From positions 1 to 64,000 of the forward strand of contig NZ_LIPD01000014.1 of assembly GCF_001905545.1 (NCBI RefSeq): DNA of 64,000 bases. The letters are read 5' to 3'. The DNA comes from Streptomyces sp. CB02056. GTDB taxonomy: Bacteria > Actinomycetota > Actinomycetes > Streptomycetales > Streptomycetaceae. The translations under genes were made by a program, and so were the position numbers. Below the pieces are notes generated by a model. The model did not search any database. It saw only the letters and a program-made list of their open reading frames with translations, and was not told where the DNA came from. This document shows, one piece after another, positions 24,686 to 33,341 of the stretch (the stretch's first letter is position 1; the number at the start of each line of letters is the position of its first letter).

Positions 24686-26293
24686 ATGACCGAACGCACT
24701 CCCCGGACCGTCCTGCTGCGCGGCGGCGCCGTCTACAGCCCCGCCGACCCCTTCGCCACCGCGATGCTCGTGGAGGGCGGGCACGTCGCCTGGGTCGGCA
24801 GCGACGGCGCCGCCGAGGCGTACGCCGCGACCGCCGACGAGATCGTCGAGCTGGACGGCGCCCTGGTCACCCCCGCCTTCGTGGACGCCCACGTGCACGC
24901 CACCGCCACCGGCCTGGCGCTCACCGGCCTCGACCTCACCGGCAGCCCCTCGCTGGCCGCCGCCCTGGCCGCCGTCACCGCCTTCGTCGACGCCCGGCCC
25001 GAGCCCGGCGGGGTGCTGATCGGCCACGGTTGGGACGAGAGCGGCTGGCCCGAGGGCCGCCCGCCCACGCTCGCCGAGCTCGACGCCGCCGCCCGCGGCG
25101 CCGCCCTCTACCTCTCCCGCACCGACGTGCACTCCGCCCTCGCCACCACGGCGCTGCGCGACCTCACCGAGGGCCTGGCCGAGGCGCCCGGCTTCGACCC
25201 CGAGGGCCCGCTCACCAGGGACGCCCACCACATCGTGCGGCGGACCGCGCTGGCCCGGCTGACCCCCGAGCAGCGCCGCCGCGCCCAGCGGGCCACCCTG
25301 GCCCGCGCCGCCGAGCTCGGCATCGGCGCCCTGCACGAGTGCGCCGGCCCGGAGATCTCCTCGGAGGCCGACCTGGCCGCCCTGCTGGCTCTCGCCGCCG
25401 CTGGCGAGGGGCCCGAAGTCTTCGGCTACTGGGGCGAGTTGGGCGGTGTCGAGACCGCCCGCCGGCTCGGTGCGGTGGGCGCCGGCGGCGACCTCTTCGT
25501 GGACGGCGCGCTCGGCTCCCACACCGCCTGCCTGCACGCCCCGTACGCGGACGCCGGGCACACCGGCACCGCCTACCTGACCGCCGGGCAGGTCGCCGAC
25601 CACGTCGCCGCCTGCACCGGGGCCGGGCTCCAGGCCGGGTTCCACGCGATCGGCGACGCGGCCGTGGCCGCCGTGATCGAGGGCGTCCGGGAGGCCGGCG
25701 CCCGGGTCGGCGCCGACCGGGTCAAGGCCCTGCGCCACCGTGTCGAGCACGCCGAGGCCCTGGACGACGAGGCCGTCGCCGCCTTCGCCGAACTCGGCCT
25801 GACCGCCTCCGTCCAGCCCGCCTTCGACGCCGCCTGGGGCGGGCCCGAGGGCATGTACGTCCAGCGTCTGGGCGCCGAGCGGGCGGCCGCCCTCAACCCC
25901 TTCGCCGCGCTGCTGCGGGCCGGCGTCCCGCTGGCCTTCGGCTCGGACGCCCCGGTCACCCCGCTCGACCCCTGGGGCACCGTCCGCGCGGCGGCCTTCC
26001 ACCGGACCCTGGACCACCGGATCTCGGTGCGGGCCGCCTTCACCGCCCACACCCGGGGCGGCTGGCGCGCCGTCGGCCGGGACCAGGACGGCGTGCTGGT
26101 CCCCGGCGCGGTCGCCAGCTACGCGATCTGGGCGGCCGGCGAGCTGGTCGTCCAGGCCCCCGACTCCCGGGTGGCCGGCTGGTCCACCGACCCGCGCTCC
26201 GGCACCCCCGGCCTGCCCGACCTCACCCCGGGCCACCCGCTGCCGACCTGCCTGCGCACCGTCGTCCGCGGCCGCACGGTGTACCAGCGGTAA
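24686..26293 (+). CDS. Amidohydrolase, YtcJ/Amidohydro_3 type
   Basis: A 535-residue metal-dependent hydrolase. The N-terminal metal site is DAHVHATA (HxH, about 68-70), further ligands lie in HAIGDAA and HRVEHAEAL, and the last catalytic Asp in FGSDAPVTPLDPW. Length and motif spacing match YtcJ-like proteins (PF07969), whose substrates are largely unknown; N-acyl or imide compounds are typical. The ATG at 24686 lies only 31 bp after the Lrp gene. No clear ribosome site; CAGACT at 24673-24678 could be a -10 box for a leaderless message. Confidence 0.88.
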   Translation: MTERTPRTVLLRGGAVYSPADPFATAMLVEGGHVAWVGSDGAAEAYAATADEIVELDGALVTPAFVDAHVHATATGLALTGLDLTGSPSLAAALAAVTAFVDARPEPGGVLIGHGWDESGWPEGRPPTLAELDAAARGAALYLSRTDVHSALATTALRDLTEGLAEAPGFDPEGPLTRDAHHIVRRTALARLTPEQRRRAQRATLARAAELGIGALHECAGPEISSEADLAALLALAAAGEGPEVFGYWGELGGVETARRLGAVGAGGDLFVDGALGSHTACLHAPYADAGHTGTAYLTAGQVADHVAACTGAGLQAGFHAIGDAAVAAVIEGVREAGARVGADRVKALRHRVEHAEALDDEAVAAFAELGLTASVQPAFDAAWGGPEGMYVQRLGAERAAALNPFAALLRAGVPLAFGSDAPVTPLDPWGTVRAAAFHRTLDHRISVRAAFTAHTRGGWRAVGRDQDGVLVPGAVASYAIWAAGELVVQAPDSRVAGWSTDPRSGTPGLPDLTPGHPLPTCLRTVVRGRTVYQR

Positions 26294-26335
26294 ACCCCGT
26301 GGATCGGCGGGCCGTCGCCTCCTAGGTTGATCACC

Positions 26336-26788
26336 ATGACCGACCTGGTACCCGCCGACTTCACCGTCCCGCGCGAGCTGCTCGCCCCGGAGTTCCGCCT
26401 GGAACCCCTGGGCGAGCGGCACAACGCCTCCGACCACGCCGCCTGGACGGGCTCCATCGCCCACATCCGCGCCACCCCCGGCTGGGCCGGCCGCGGCTGG
26501 CCGCCCGCCGACGGGATGCCGCCGGAGCGGAACCTCGACGACCTGCGCCGGCACGCCGCCGACTTCGAGGCCCGCACCGGCTTCACCTACACCGTCCTGG
26601 AGCCGGACCGCGACGAGGTGATCGGCTGCGTCTACATCTACCCGGACCGCGAGGACCCGTCCGCGGTCTCGGTCAGCTCCTGGGTCCGGGCCGACCGCGC
26701 CCACCTGGACGCCCCGCTGTACCGCGCCGTCTCCGACTGGCTCACCGGGCACTGGCCGCTGCGGGAGGTCCGCTACACCCCGCGCTGA
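26336..26788 (+). CDS. GNAT-type N-acetyltransferase-like protein
   Basis: A 150-residue protein. It has a FRLEPLGERHNASDHAAWTGS start and a YTVLEPDRDEVIGCVYIYPD strand typical of the GNAT fold, but the acetyl-CoA P-loop (Q/RxxGxG/A) is not recognisable, and the C-terminal half is short. It may be a degenerate or specialised acetyltransferase. The ATG at 26336 follows TAGGTT (26323-26328) by 7 bases, giving a probable leaderless message; an in-frame TTG at 26327 lies inside that box. Confidence 0.7.
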   Translation: MTDLVPADFTVPRELLAPEFRLEPLGERHNASDHAAWTGSIAHIRATPGWAGRGWPPADGMPPERNLDDLRRHAADFEARTGFTYTVLEPDRDEVIGCVYIYPDREDPSAVSVSSWVRADRAHLDAPLYRAVSDWLTGHWPLREVRYTPR

Positions 26789-26883
26789 CCCCGCTACCAC
26801 CCTGACCTCACGGGCCTCCGGCCTTCCGGGGTACCTTCTTCGCACAGCGTCCGAACAGCAAGCCCCAGGAAGATGGTGCGCCG

Positions 26884-28530
26884 GTGGCCACTCCCGTCAC
26901 CCAGGAACGGCCCGAGGCCGTCCCCGAGCCGCAGGAGCCGGCGCCCCGGGCGAGCCGCGGAGCCCGTGCGCTCGCCAAGGTCCGCGCCGGCCTCCCGCGC
27001 ACCGGCCTCGCCGCCCTGGCCGGCCTGCTGCTGGCCCTCGCCTTCCCGCCGTACGACCTGTGGCCGCTGTCGCTGCTCGGCGTCGCCGCGCTGTCGCTGC
27101 TCACCCGGGGCCGCACCTTCCGCCAGGGCCTGTGGACGGGCTTCGCGTTCGGCCTGCCGTTCTTCCTGATGCTGCTCAGCTGGCTGCGGGTGGTCGGCTG
27201 GGACGCCACGATCGGCCTGTCGGTCGTGGAGGCGCTGTTCCTGGCCGTGCTCGGCGGCGCCCTGGCCGTCACCTCCCGGCTGCCCGGCTGGCCGCTCTGG
27301 ACGGCCTGCCTGTGGATCACCCAGGAGTGGGCCCGCGACCGGCTGCCGCTCGGCGGCTTCCCCTGGGGCCGGCTCGCCTTCGCCAACACCGCCACCCCGT
27401 ACACCCCGCTGGCCGCGCTCGGCGGCGCGCCGCTGGTCACCTTCGCGGTCGCCCTGTCCGGCGCCCTGCTGGCCTGGGCCGCCCTGCGGCTGCGCGGGCC
27501 CGGCAGGGCCCCGAAGGCGGCCGCGCTGGCGGCGCTCGGGGCGGTGGCCGCGCTGCTGGCCGGCTACCTCGTCCCGGTGCCCACGGCCGCCGACGACACC
27601 GTCAAGGTCGCCATCGTCCAGGGCAACGTGCCCAACCCGGGGATGGACTTCCTGGGCCGCCCGATGATGGTCCTCAACAACCACGCCGCGGCCACCGAGC
27701 GGCTCGCCGCCGACATCAGGGCCGGCAAGGTCGAGCGCCCCGACATCGTGATCTGGCCGGAGAACTCCTCCGACCTCGACCCGTTCAGCGACCCGCTGGC
27801 CCGCCAGCGGATCGACGAGGCCGTGAAGGCGATCGGCGTGCCCACCCTGGTCGGCACCCTGGTGGACGGCCCGGACGCGCAGCACGTCCAGAACGAGGGC
27901 ATCGTCTGGGACCCGGTCACCGGCCCCGGCGCCTCCTACACCAAGCAGCACCCCGTCCCGTTCGGCGAGTACGTGCCCTTCCGCGCCCAGCTGATGAAGG
28001 TGATCACCCGCCTCCAGCGGGTCGCCCGGGACTTCTACCCCGGCGACCACAACGGCGTGATGCAGCTCGGCCCGGCCCGGATCGGCGACGTGATCTGCTT
28101 CGAGGTCGCGTACGACGAGATCGTCCGCGACACCGTGGACAGCGGCGCCCGGGTCCTGGTCGTCCAGACCAACAACGCGACCTACGCCAAGACCGGCCAG
28201 CCCGAGCAGCAGCTGGCGATGAGCCGGCTGCGGGCCGTCGAGCACGGCCGGGCGGTGCTGATCGCCGCCACCAGCGGCATCAGCGCGGTGATCGGCCCGG
28301 ACGGCAGTGTCCGGCAGCGCACCGAGGAGCTGACCGCGGCCGAGCTGTCGGCCACCGTCCCGCTGCGCGACGGCACCACGGTGGCCGACCGGGTCGGCGC
28401 CGCCCCCGAGTGGACGCTGGCCGTCGGCGGCCTGCTGGCCTGCGGTGCGGCGGTGCTGGTCGGCCGCCGCCGGAAGGCCCCGTCCGGAACACCGGCCGGG
28501 CAGGAATCGTTGGACCAGGTGGTGCCGTAG
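26884..28530 (+). CDS. lnt: Apolipoprotein N-acyltransferase
   Basis: Transfers an acyl chain from phospholipid to the N-terminal Cys of lipoproteins at the outer face of the cell membrane. The 548-residue protein has about six or more N-terminal helices (40-230) and a nitrilase-type domain (240-500) with the catalytic triad visible: Glu 293 (WPENSS), Lys 354 (SYTKQHPVPF) and Cys 405 (DVICFEVAY). An N-terminal tail of 35 residues rich in Pro/Glu/Arg precedes the first helix. GTG start at 26884. It is 55 bp upstream of an FxsA gene and probably co-transcribed. Confidence 0.94.
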   Translation: MATPVTQERPEAVPEPQEPAPRASRGARALAKVRAGLPRTGLAALAGLLLALAFPPYDLWPLSLLGVAALSLLTRGRTFRQGLWTGFAFGLPFFLMLLSWLRVVGWDATIGLSVVEALFLAVLGGALAVTSRLPGWPLWTACLWITQEWARDRLPLGGFPWGRLAFANTATPYTPLAALGGAPLVTFAVALSGALLAWAALRLRGPGRAPKAAALAALGAVAALLAGYLVPVPTAADDTVKVAIVQGNVPNPGMDFLGRPMMVLNNHAAATERLAADIRAGKVERPDIVIWPENSSDLDPFSDPLARQRIDEAVKAIGVPTLVGTLVDGPDAQHVQNEGIVWDPVTGPGASYTKQHPVPFGEYVPFRAQLMKVITRLQRVARDFYPGDHNGVMQLGPARIGDVICFEVAYDEIVRDTVDSGARVLVVQTNNATYAKTGQPEQQLAMSRLRAVEHGRAVLIAATSGISAVIGPDGSVRQRTEELTAAELSATVPLRDGTTVADRVGAAPEWTLAVGGLLACGAAVLVGRRRKAPSGTPAGQESLDQVVP

Positions 28531-28585
28531 CCGGCCCGGACCTCCCGTGCGGCGCGCAGAGCACCGCTTGGAGTGGATTCGTACC

Positions 28586-29164
28586 GTGACCCAGCAAGCT
28601 ACCCCCACCCGTCCGGCCCCGCGTAGCAGGCTCCGCCGGGTGCTGCCGCTGCTGATCACCGCCTGGCTGGTGCTGGAGATCTGGCTGCTGGTCCAGGTCG
28701 GCTCGTGGCTGGGCGGCCTCACCGTCGTGCTGCTGCTCGTCGCGGGCGTCCTGATCGGCGGCTCGCTGATCAAGCGGGCCGGGCTGAAGGCGCTGTCGGC
28801 GGCGATCGAGCAGAGCAAGAACCCGCAGTCCCAGCAGCCGCAGACCGGCACCAGCATGACCGTGCTGGCCGGCCTGCTGCTGATCGTCCCCGGCTTCCTG
28901 ACGGACCTGGTGGCCCTGACCCTGCTCTTCCCGCCCACCCGGGCGCTGTGGCGGGCGGTCGGGCGCCGGGCCGCGGACAAGGCGCTGCGCAGCACCTCCG
29001 CCGCCGGCGCGGACCCGTTCGCGGACGCGATGCGGCTCCAGGAGCAGCTGCGCATCCACCGCCCGGACGGCAAGGTGGTCCAGGGCGAGGTCGTGGACCC
29101 GGAGGACGGCCCGCGCGGCCCGCAGGGCCCGGACACCACCTACCGCCCGCCGATCGCCGGCTGA
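28586..29164 (+). CDS. FxsA-family membrane protein
   Basis: A 192-residue protein with the FxsA domain: three or four hydrophobic helices (about 20-125), including LVLEIWLLVQVGSWLGG and VPGFLTDLVALTLLFPPTR. FxsA, first known from phage exclusion in E. coli, is of unknown molecular function. The C-terminal 65 residues are hydrophilic and probably cytoplasmic. The GTG at 28586 was chosen as the family's start; GGAG lies 12 bases upstream. It ends the lnt operon, which is closed by strong hairpins. Confidence 0.88.
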   Translation: MTQQATPTRPAPRSRLRRVLPLLITAWLVLEIWLLVQVGSWLGGLTVVLLLVAGVLIGGSLIKRAGLKALSAAIEQSKNPQSQQPQTGTSMTVLAGLLLIVPGFLTDLVALTLLFPPTRALWRAVGRRAADKALRSTSAAGADPFADAMRLQEQLRIHRPDGKVVQGEVVDPEDGPRGPQGPDTTYRPPIAG

Positions 29165-29181
29165 CCGGACCGGCGCGACGT

Positions 29182-29298
29182 ACGAGCCCCCGAGAGGCGG
29201 ACACCCCGCCCCTCGGGGGCTCGTCGCGCGGACGACACCTGGTTGCCCGTCCATGGGCAACGCGAAAGGGACCCTGGTGACCAGGGTCCCTTTTCGCG
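29182..29298. terminator. Three stacked hairpins, bidirectional terminator
   Basis: Between the convergent fxsA and rbpA genes: a 13-bp stem ACGAGCCCCCGAG/CTCGGGGGCTCGT (29182-29194/29212-29224) with an inner GGCGG/CCGCC stem; GTTGCCC/GGGCAAC (29242-29261); and GCGAAAGGGACCCTGG with its complement (29262-29298), which has a run of four T on each side and would act in both directions. Confidence 0.88.
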
Positions 29299-29326
29299 TC
29301 CTCCCGCACGGGGCGGGAGCGAGGTG

Positions 29327-29701
29327 TCAGGCGCTCTTACGGGTGTCTCGCGGGTGTACCGCGAGGTTCATCCCGCCGGAGCGGAGCACGGCCAGCCGTT
29401 CGGCCAGCACCTCCTCCAGCTCCTCGCGCGTCCGGCGCTCCATCAGCATGTCCCAATGGGTGCGCGTCGGCTTGATCTTCTTCTCTTCCGGCTCGTCGCC
29501 GTCGAGAAGCGCCGCCTCCTGTCCACAGAAGCGGCATTCCCAGGTCGCGGGGATCTCGGCCTCGACCGAGAAAGGAACCTCGAAACGGTGTCCGTTCTGA
29601 CATGCGTACTCGACGGTCTGGCGGGGAGCCAGATCGATACCACGGTCGGTCTCGTAGCTAGTGGCCCCGAGTCGCGTGCCGCGGAGAGCTCGCTCGCTCA
29701 T
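29327..29701 (-). CDS. rbpA: RNA polymerase-binding protein RbpA
   Basis: An actinobacterial RNA polymerase-binding protein that stabilises the open complex with the principal sigma factor and affects rifampicin tolerance. At 124 residues it is of normal length. The N-terminal tail (MSERALRGTRLGATSYETDR) is the conserved RbpA opening, the core beta-domain contains a zinc-binding CxxC (CRFCGQE) with another Cys in YACQNGH, and the C-terminal helices (THWDMLMERRTREELEEVLA) bind sigma. GGGAGG precedes the ATG. A SigR-type promoter lies 64-89 bp upstream of the start. Confidence 0.97.
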   Translation of the reverse strand: MSERALRGTRLGATSYETDRGIDLAPRQTVEYACQNGHRFEVPFSVEAEIPATWECRFCGQEAALLDGDEPEEKKIKPTRTHWDMLMERRTREELEEVLAERLAVLRSGGMNLAVHPRDTRKSA

Positions 29702-29764
29702 GAATCGTGCCTCCCGGGCTTATGGCCCACAGGACTAGTGGTCGCTGTTCTTCGTCGTTCGGTC

Positions 29765-29790
29765 AACGCTCGGCTTCCGACGAAGATTCC
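29765..29790 (-). promoter_or_regulatory. SigR-type promoter of rbpA
   Basis: On the minus strand GGAAT (29786-29790) and GTT (29765-29767) are separated by exactly 18 bases, the disulfide-stress sigma factor SigR consensus. rbpA is a known SigR target in S. coelicolor, which supports the assignment. Confidence 0.8.
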
Positions 29791-29847
29791 CGTCCCGGGA
29801 CATGCGTCGTCTGTAGTGCCGCCCCTGTTTGTACCCACCTGCGCCCG

Positions 29848-29910
29848 ATTTGTCACATCTGGCCGGTGATATCACCCCAGGTGTCACGTATTTCACATCT
29901 GGTGATCGTG
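29848..29910. repeat. Imperfect direct repeat upstream of rbpA
   Basis: TCACATCTGG followed closely by TGAT occurs at about 29853-29870 and 29893-29906, with the palindrome GGTGATATCACC (29865-29876) between. These could be binding sites for a regulator of rbpA. The 311-bp gap 29702-30012 contains these, the SigR promoter, and nothing else recognised. Confidence 0.4.
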
Positions 29911-30012
29911 CGGACTTTCCGTGACGAGCGTACCGGGACGGGATTCGGCGGTGGTCGCCGCCCCCGGTCGAGGGCCGGGGAACCGGCCCGCGAGACGGGC
30001 CCGGCCCGGCCG

Positions 30013-31629
30013 TCAGGAGATCGGCCGTGAACGGATCATCGGCTCGCCCTTGGCCAGGTCGACGGGACGGGCCGGCGCGGCCGGATCGGCGGCGGGGACC
30101 ACCGGCGGGCGGTCCGGGCGGGGCGGTGTGGCGGCGGCCGCCTCGGTGCGGCTGTCCCGGTGCGGCAGCAGGGCGATCACCGCGTCCCGCAGCGGGGCCG
30201 GGGCCTCGTCGTCCAGCGGGTCGACGGTGGCGGGCACCTGGAGGCGGAGCGGGGCGCCGTTGCCGATCCGGGCGTAGCCGCGGCCGACCGGGGCGTGGGA
30301 GGCGGGCACGATGTCCAGCGGCGCGCCGAGCGCGTCGCGCCCCTCGTCGGGGCCGGCCGGGCCGAGCACCACCCGGGCCCGGGTGGTGGTGCGGACGGTG
30401 GCGGTGAGCCGGTCCCGGGCGGCGAGGTCGTCGGCGACCACCACGGTGACCCGGGCGGCCCGGCCGTGCCGCAGCGGGAGCTCCAGCAGGTCCTGCGGGT
30501 CGGGGCGGCCCTCGGCCTGGGCGAGCTCGCTCAGCTCGGTCGGGTGGTCCAGCAGCAGCCACAGCGGCCGGGTGACGTCCTCGGGCGGGGCGGTGCCGGC
30601 GTGCCGGGCGGCGTTGAGCGCGGCGAGCCGGCGCTCGGTCTCGCCGACGGCCCAGTCCAGGGCGGCCAGCGCGCCGTGCAGGCTGGTCTCCACGGTGTGC
30701 ACGCCGGGCCGGTTCACCAGGCAGGCGTGCTCGCCGGTGCCCGCGCCGTCGACCACCACCAGGTCCGCGTACGGGAGCGCCTGGAGGGCGACCGAGCGCA
30801 GCAGGCTGGAGGTGCCGTAGCCGGTGACGCCGAGCACCAGCAGGTGCGGCTCGGAGGAGCGCGGGCCGGTGCGCCAGACCACCGGCGGCTGCTGGACGGT
30901 GGTGCCGCCCCGGGTGACCGGGATGGTGCGGGCGGTGCCGTCCTCGTCGGTGAAGCCCAGCACGATCTCGCCGGGGGCGGCCACGAAGCGCTGGGCGGCG
31001 ATGTCGGTGGGCAGCGGGGCGAGCGCGGTGATCCGCAGCCGGTTGGACTCCTCGTCCCAGTCGAAGCGGTACTCGCGGGCCCGGCCGGCCTTGCCCTGGA
31101 CCACCTGCTCGATCCGGGCCCGGGAGGACGGCTCGGTGTCGGTGAAGTAGGCCGGGTAGCTCATCTCCAGCCGGGAGAGCCGGCCCTCGCGGTCGAACTC
31201 CCACGCGCTGAAGGCGCTCTTGTAGGCGCCCTCGAAGTGGTACAGCGGGTTGGCGTCCTCGGGGCCGCACAGGTACGGGGTGAGCGCCGCGTAGAGGGCG
31301 GCGAGCTTGACGTCGGAGGCGTCCGGCGCGGGCGGTGCGGGCGCCGCCTTGGGGGCCCGGCCGGCCCAGGCGGCGCTGGCCATCAGGGCGATCAGGGCGA
31401 ACAGCAGGCCGTGCGGCAGCAGGTAGACGCCGATCAGCAGGGCGGCGGTCAGGAACAGCGTCGGGCCGCGGCGCTCCTTGGGGGTCTCCTGCCAGCGGGA
31501 CCTGGCCCAGTCGACGTGGTGGCGCAGGCCGCGGCCGATGACGGAGAGCGGGGCGAACATGTCGGAGGCGTGGTCCCCGGCGGTCCGGGCGATCGTGCGG
31601 CCCTTGCTGAGGTGGCGGTGGAGCGGCAT
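30013..31629 (-). CDS. FtsK/TraB-like membrane protein with degenerate P-loop
   Basis: A 538-residue protein. Two hydrophobic helices (about 55-92) follow a basic N-terminus; the rest resembles the core of FtsK/SpoIIIE-type translocases, with LLVLGVTGYGTSSLLRSVALQ where the Walker A should be (no Lys before Ser: GYGTSS replaces G-x-G-K-S) and LWLLLDHPTEL in the place of Walker B. ATP hydrolysis is therefore doubtful. The C-terminal 50 residues are Pro/Ala-rich. It lies 114 bp after a small membrane-protein gene on the same strand and probably shares its promoter. A plasmid-transfer-derived or regulatory role is possible; not known. Confidence 0.72.
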   Translation of the reverse strand: MPLHRHLSKGRTIARTAGDHASDMFAPLSVIGRGLRHHVDWARSRWQETPKERRGPTLFLTAALLIGVYLLPHGLLFALIALMASAAWAGRAPKAAPAPPAPDASDVKLAALYAALTPYLCGPEDANPLYHFEGAYKSAFSAWEFDREGRLSRLEMSYPAYFTDTEPSSRARIEQVVQGKAGRAREYRFDWDEESNRLRITALAPLPTDIAAQRFVAAPGEIVLGFTDEDGTARTIPVTRGGTTVQQPPVVWRTGPRSSEPHLLVLGVTGYGTSSLLRSVALQALPYADLVVVDGAGTGEHACLVNRPGVHTVETSLHGALAALDWAVGETERRLAALNAARHAGTAPPEDVTRPLWLLLDHPTELSELAQAEGRPDPQDLLELPLRHGRAARVTVVVADDLAARDRLTATVRTTTRARVVLGPAGPDEGRDALGAPLDIVPASHAPVGRGYARIGNGAPLRLQVPATVDPLDDEAPAPLRDAVIALLPHRDSRTEAAAATPPRPDRPPVVPAADPAAPARPVDLAKGEPMIRSRPIS

Positions 31630-31743
31630 TCCTTGACTCCCCGGGCGGTGGGACGGGTGGGGTGGGCGCGGTGGGGAACGACGGGGCCCGGGGGCGGTGT
31701 GGGATCCGCGCCCGGGCCGGTACGGCGGGGGAGGAGGTGGCGG

Positions 31744-31938
31744 CTAGAACCTGATGCCGCTGAGCAGGCTGGCGAGGCTCGCGCCGCCCGCGGTGATGCT
31801 CGGCGCGATCGAGGAGCCGGCGATGTAGAAGCCGAAGAGGGCGCAGACGATGGCGTGGGAGACCTTTAGTCCGTCCCGGCGGAAGAAGAGAAAGGCGATG
31901 GTGCCGAACAGGACGATGCCGGAAATCGAGAGGATCAC
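31744..31938 (-). CDS. Small two-helix membrane protein
   Basis: A 64-residue protein with two hydrophobic helices (about 2-20 and 30-50) joined by RRDGLKVSHA, ending in a Gly/Ser/Leu-rich tail. GTG at 31936-31938 with GAGGAG six bases upstream; a longer frame starting at 31965 would begin before that site. It heads a likely two-gene unit with the FtsK-like protein downstream. Small hydrophobic proteins next to TraB-like genes recall the Spd spread proteins of streptomycete plasmids, but sequence similarity cannot be claimed. Confidence 0.68.
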   Translation of the reverse strand: MILSISGIVLFGTIAFLFFRRDGLKVSHAIVCALFGFYIAGSSIAPSITAGGASLASLLSGIRF

Positions 31939-31971
31939 GTTCCGCTCCTCAGGAAGTGGGGACAAGCAGGG

Positions 31972-32001
31972 GTGTTACGGAAAGTGCACTAATCGTGACA
32001 A
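31972..32001 (-). promoter_or_regulatory. Probable housekeeping promoter
   Basis: On the minus strand TTGTCA (31996-32001) and TAACAC (31972-31977) are 18 bases apart, 34 bp upstream of the small membrane-protein start. The surrounding DNA is the most AT-rich nearby. Confidence 0.55.
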
Positions 32002-32336
32002 AAAGTAATAGATGATGGAACGGTGCAAATGGGTGGTTCTGCCGTTCAATACCGTTCCGGCGGCCGGGTGGCGGTATGCGCACCGGCCGGGGTGGGGGCC
32101 GGGCCGCGCGGGGATTCGGTGCGCCCAGGCATTCCCGGGCGGCGGGTGGGAAGTTTCCGGGGGGTCCCGGAAGTTCGCTCGAATGGCTGCGCAACGCGTG
32201 CGGTCGCGTGTCGTGGCGGGAGCGGGCCGTCATCCGGATCCCGGACGTCCGCTGGCCCGTCGCGGCACCGGCCGCTACCGTGCCCTGGGCGCAGCCCCGA
32301 GACCGCCCGACGACCCGACCGGAAAGGCCGCCCGCC
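32002..32336. other. Gene-free stretch with one inverted repeat
   Basis: GGAACGG (32017-32023) is repeated in inverse as CCGTTCC (32052-32058), close to the promoter of the minus-strand membrane-protein gene and possibly an operator. The remaining sequence to the ankyrin gene shows no gene; TACCGT near 32275 might serve as a -10 box for that gene. Confidence 0.4.
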
Positions 32337-32753
32337 ATGACCGACGCCGCCAGCCAGCAGCCCGCCGACGCCCCCGACGCCGAGGTGATCGCGCTCGCCG
32401 GGAAGCTCTTCGACGCCGCCCGGGCCGGGGAGACGGACACCCTGTCCGCCTACCTGGGGGCCGGCGCCCCGGCCGACCTCACCAACGACCGCGGCGACAC
32501 CCTGGTGATGCTCGCCGCCTACCACGGCCACGCCGCCACTGTCGCGGAGCTGCTCCGGTACGGCGCCGACCCGAACCGCGCCAACGACCGCGGCCAGACC
32601 CCGCTGGCCGGCGCCGTCTTCAAGGGCGCCACGGACGTGCTCGACGTGCTGCTGGCCGGCGGCGCCGACCCCCGGGCCGGCGTCCCGAGCGCCGTGGACA
32701 CCGCCCGGATGTTCGGCAAGGACGAGCTGGTCGCCCGGTTCGAGGTCCGCTGA
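32337..32753 (+). CDS. Ankyrin-repeat protein
   Basis: A 138-residue protein containing about three ankyrin repeats (DRGDTLVMLAAYHGHAATVA, DRGQTPLAGAVFKGATDVLD and flanking halves) after a short Ala/Asp-rich N-terminus. Ankyrin modules bind other proteins; bacterial single-domain versions have no general function, though some pair with catalase or sit next to their partner gene. The ATG at 32337 has GGAAAGG 9-15 bases upstream. The downstream acetyltransferase begins 24 bp later and has its own promoter-like box. Confidence 0.88.
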   Translation: MTDAASQQPADAPDAEVIALAGKLFDAARAGETDTLSAYLGAGAPADLTNDRGDTLVMLAAYHGHAATVAELLRYGADPNRANDRGQTPLAGAVFKGATDVLDVLLAGGADPRAGVPSAVDTARMFGKDELVARFEVR

Positions 32754-32777
32754 GCGGGGATCGTAGGCTTTTTCACC

Positions 32778-33293
32778 ATGAGCACCAGCACCGCCCAGGA
32801 CACCGGCACCGTCGAGTTCCGTGTCACCGGCTACGCCCACCCCGACGCCCAGGCCCTGTCGGCGGAGGTGCAGCAGGAGTACGTGCGCCGCTACGGCGAC
32901 CCGGACGAGACCGTCCTGCACCCCGAGGACTTCGAGGCGCCGGCCGGCCTGTTCATGATCGCCTACCTGGACGGCCGGCCGGTCGGCTGCGGCGGCTGGC
33001 GGGCCAAGCAGGCCGGCCCGGACGGCCTGCGCGACGGTGACGCCGAGCTGAAGCGGATGTTCGTGGTCCCCGACGCCCGCGGCCGCGGCCTGGCCCGCGC
33101 GGTGCTGCGCCGCCTGGAGCGGACCGCGGTCGAGGCCGGGCGTACCCGCTTCATCCTGGAGACCGGCACCGAGCAGCCCGAGGCGATCGCGCTGTACCAG
33201 TCCGAGGGCTACGCCGCGATCCGGAAGTTCGGCATCTACAAGGACCACCCGCAGAGCGTCTGCCTCGGCAAGGAACTCGCTCCGGCGGTCTGA
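32778..33293 (+). CDS. GNAT-family N-acetyltransferase
   Basis: A 171-residue acetyltransferase. The acetyl-CoA binding segment is MFVVPDARGRGLARAVLRRLE (motif RGRGLA), flanked by the AELKR strand and the C-terminal ALYQSEGYAAIRKFG motif found in most GNAT enzymes. Substrate unknown. The ATG follows TAGGCT (32764-32769) by 8 bases, so it is probably transcribed as a leaderless message independent of the ankyrin gene. Confidence 0.92.
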   Translation: MSTSTAQDTGTVEFRVTGYAHPDAQALSAEVQQEYVRRYGDPDETVLHPEDFEAPAGLFMIAYLDGRPVGCGGWRAKQAGPDGLRDGDAELKRMFVVPDARGRGLARAVLRRLERTAVEAGRTRFILETGTEQPEAIALYQSEGYAAIRKFGIYKDHPQSVCLGKELAPAV

Positions 33294-33341
33294 GCCGCGG
33301 CTGCGCGGGGAAGGCTCCCGTCGGCCCGAGGAGGGGGACGG

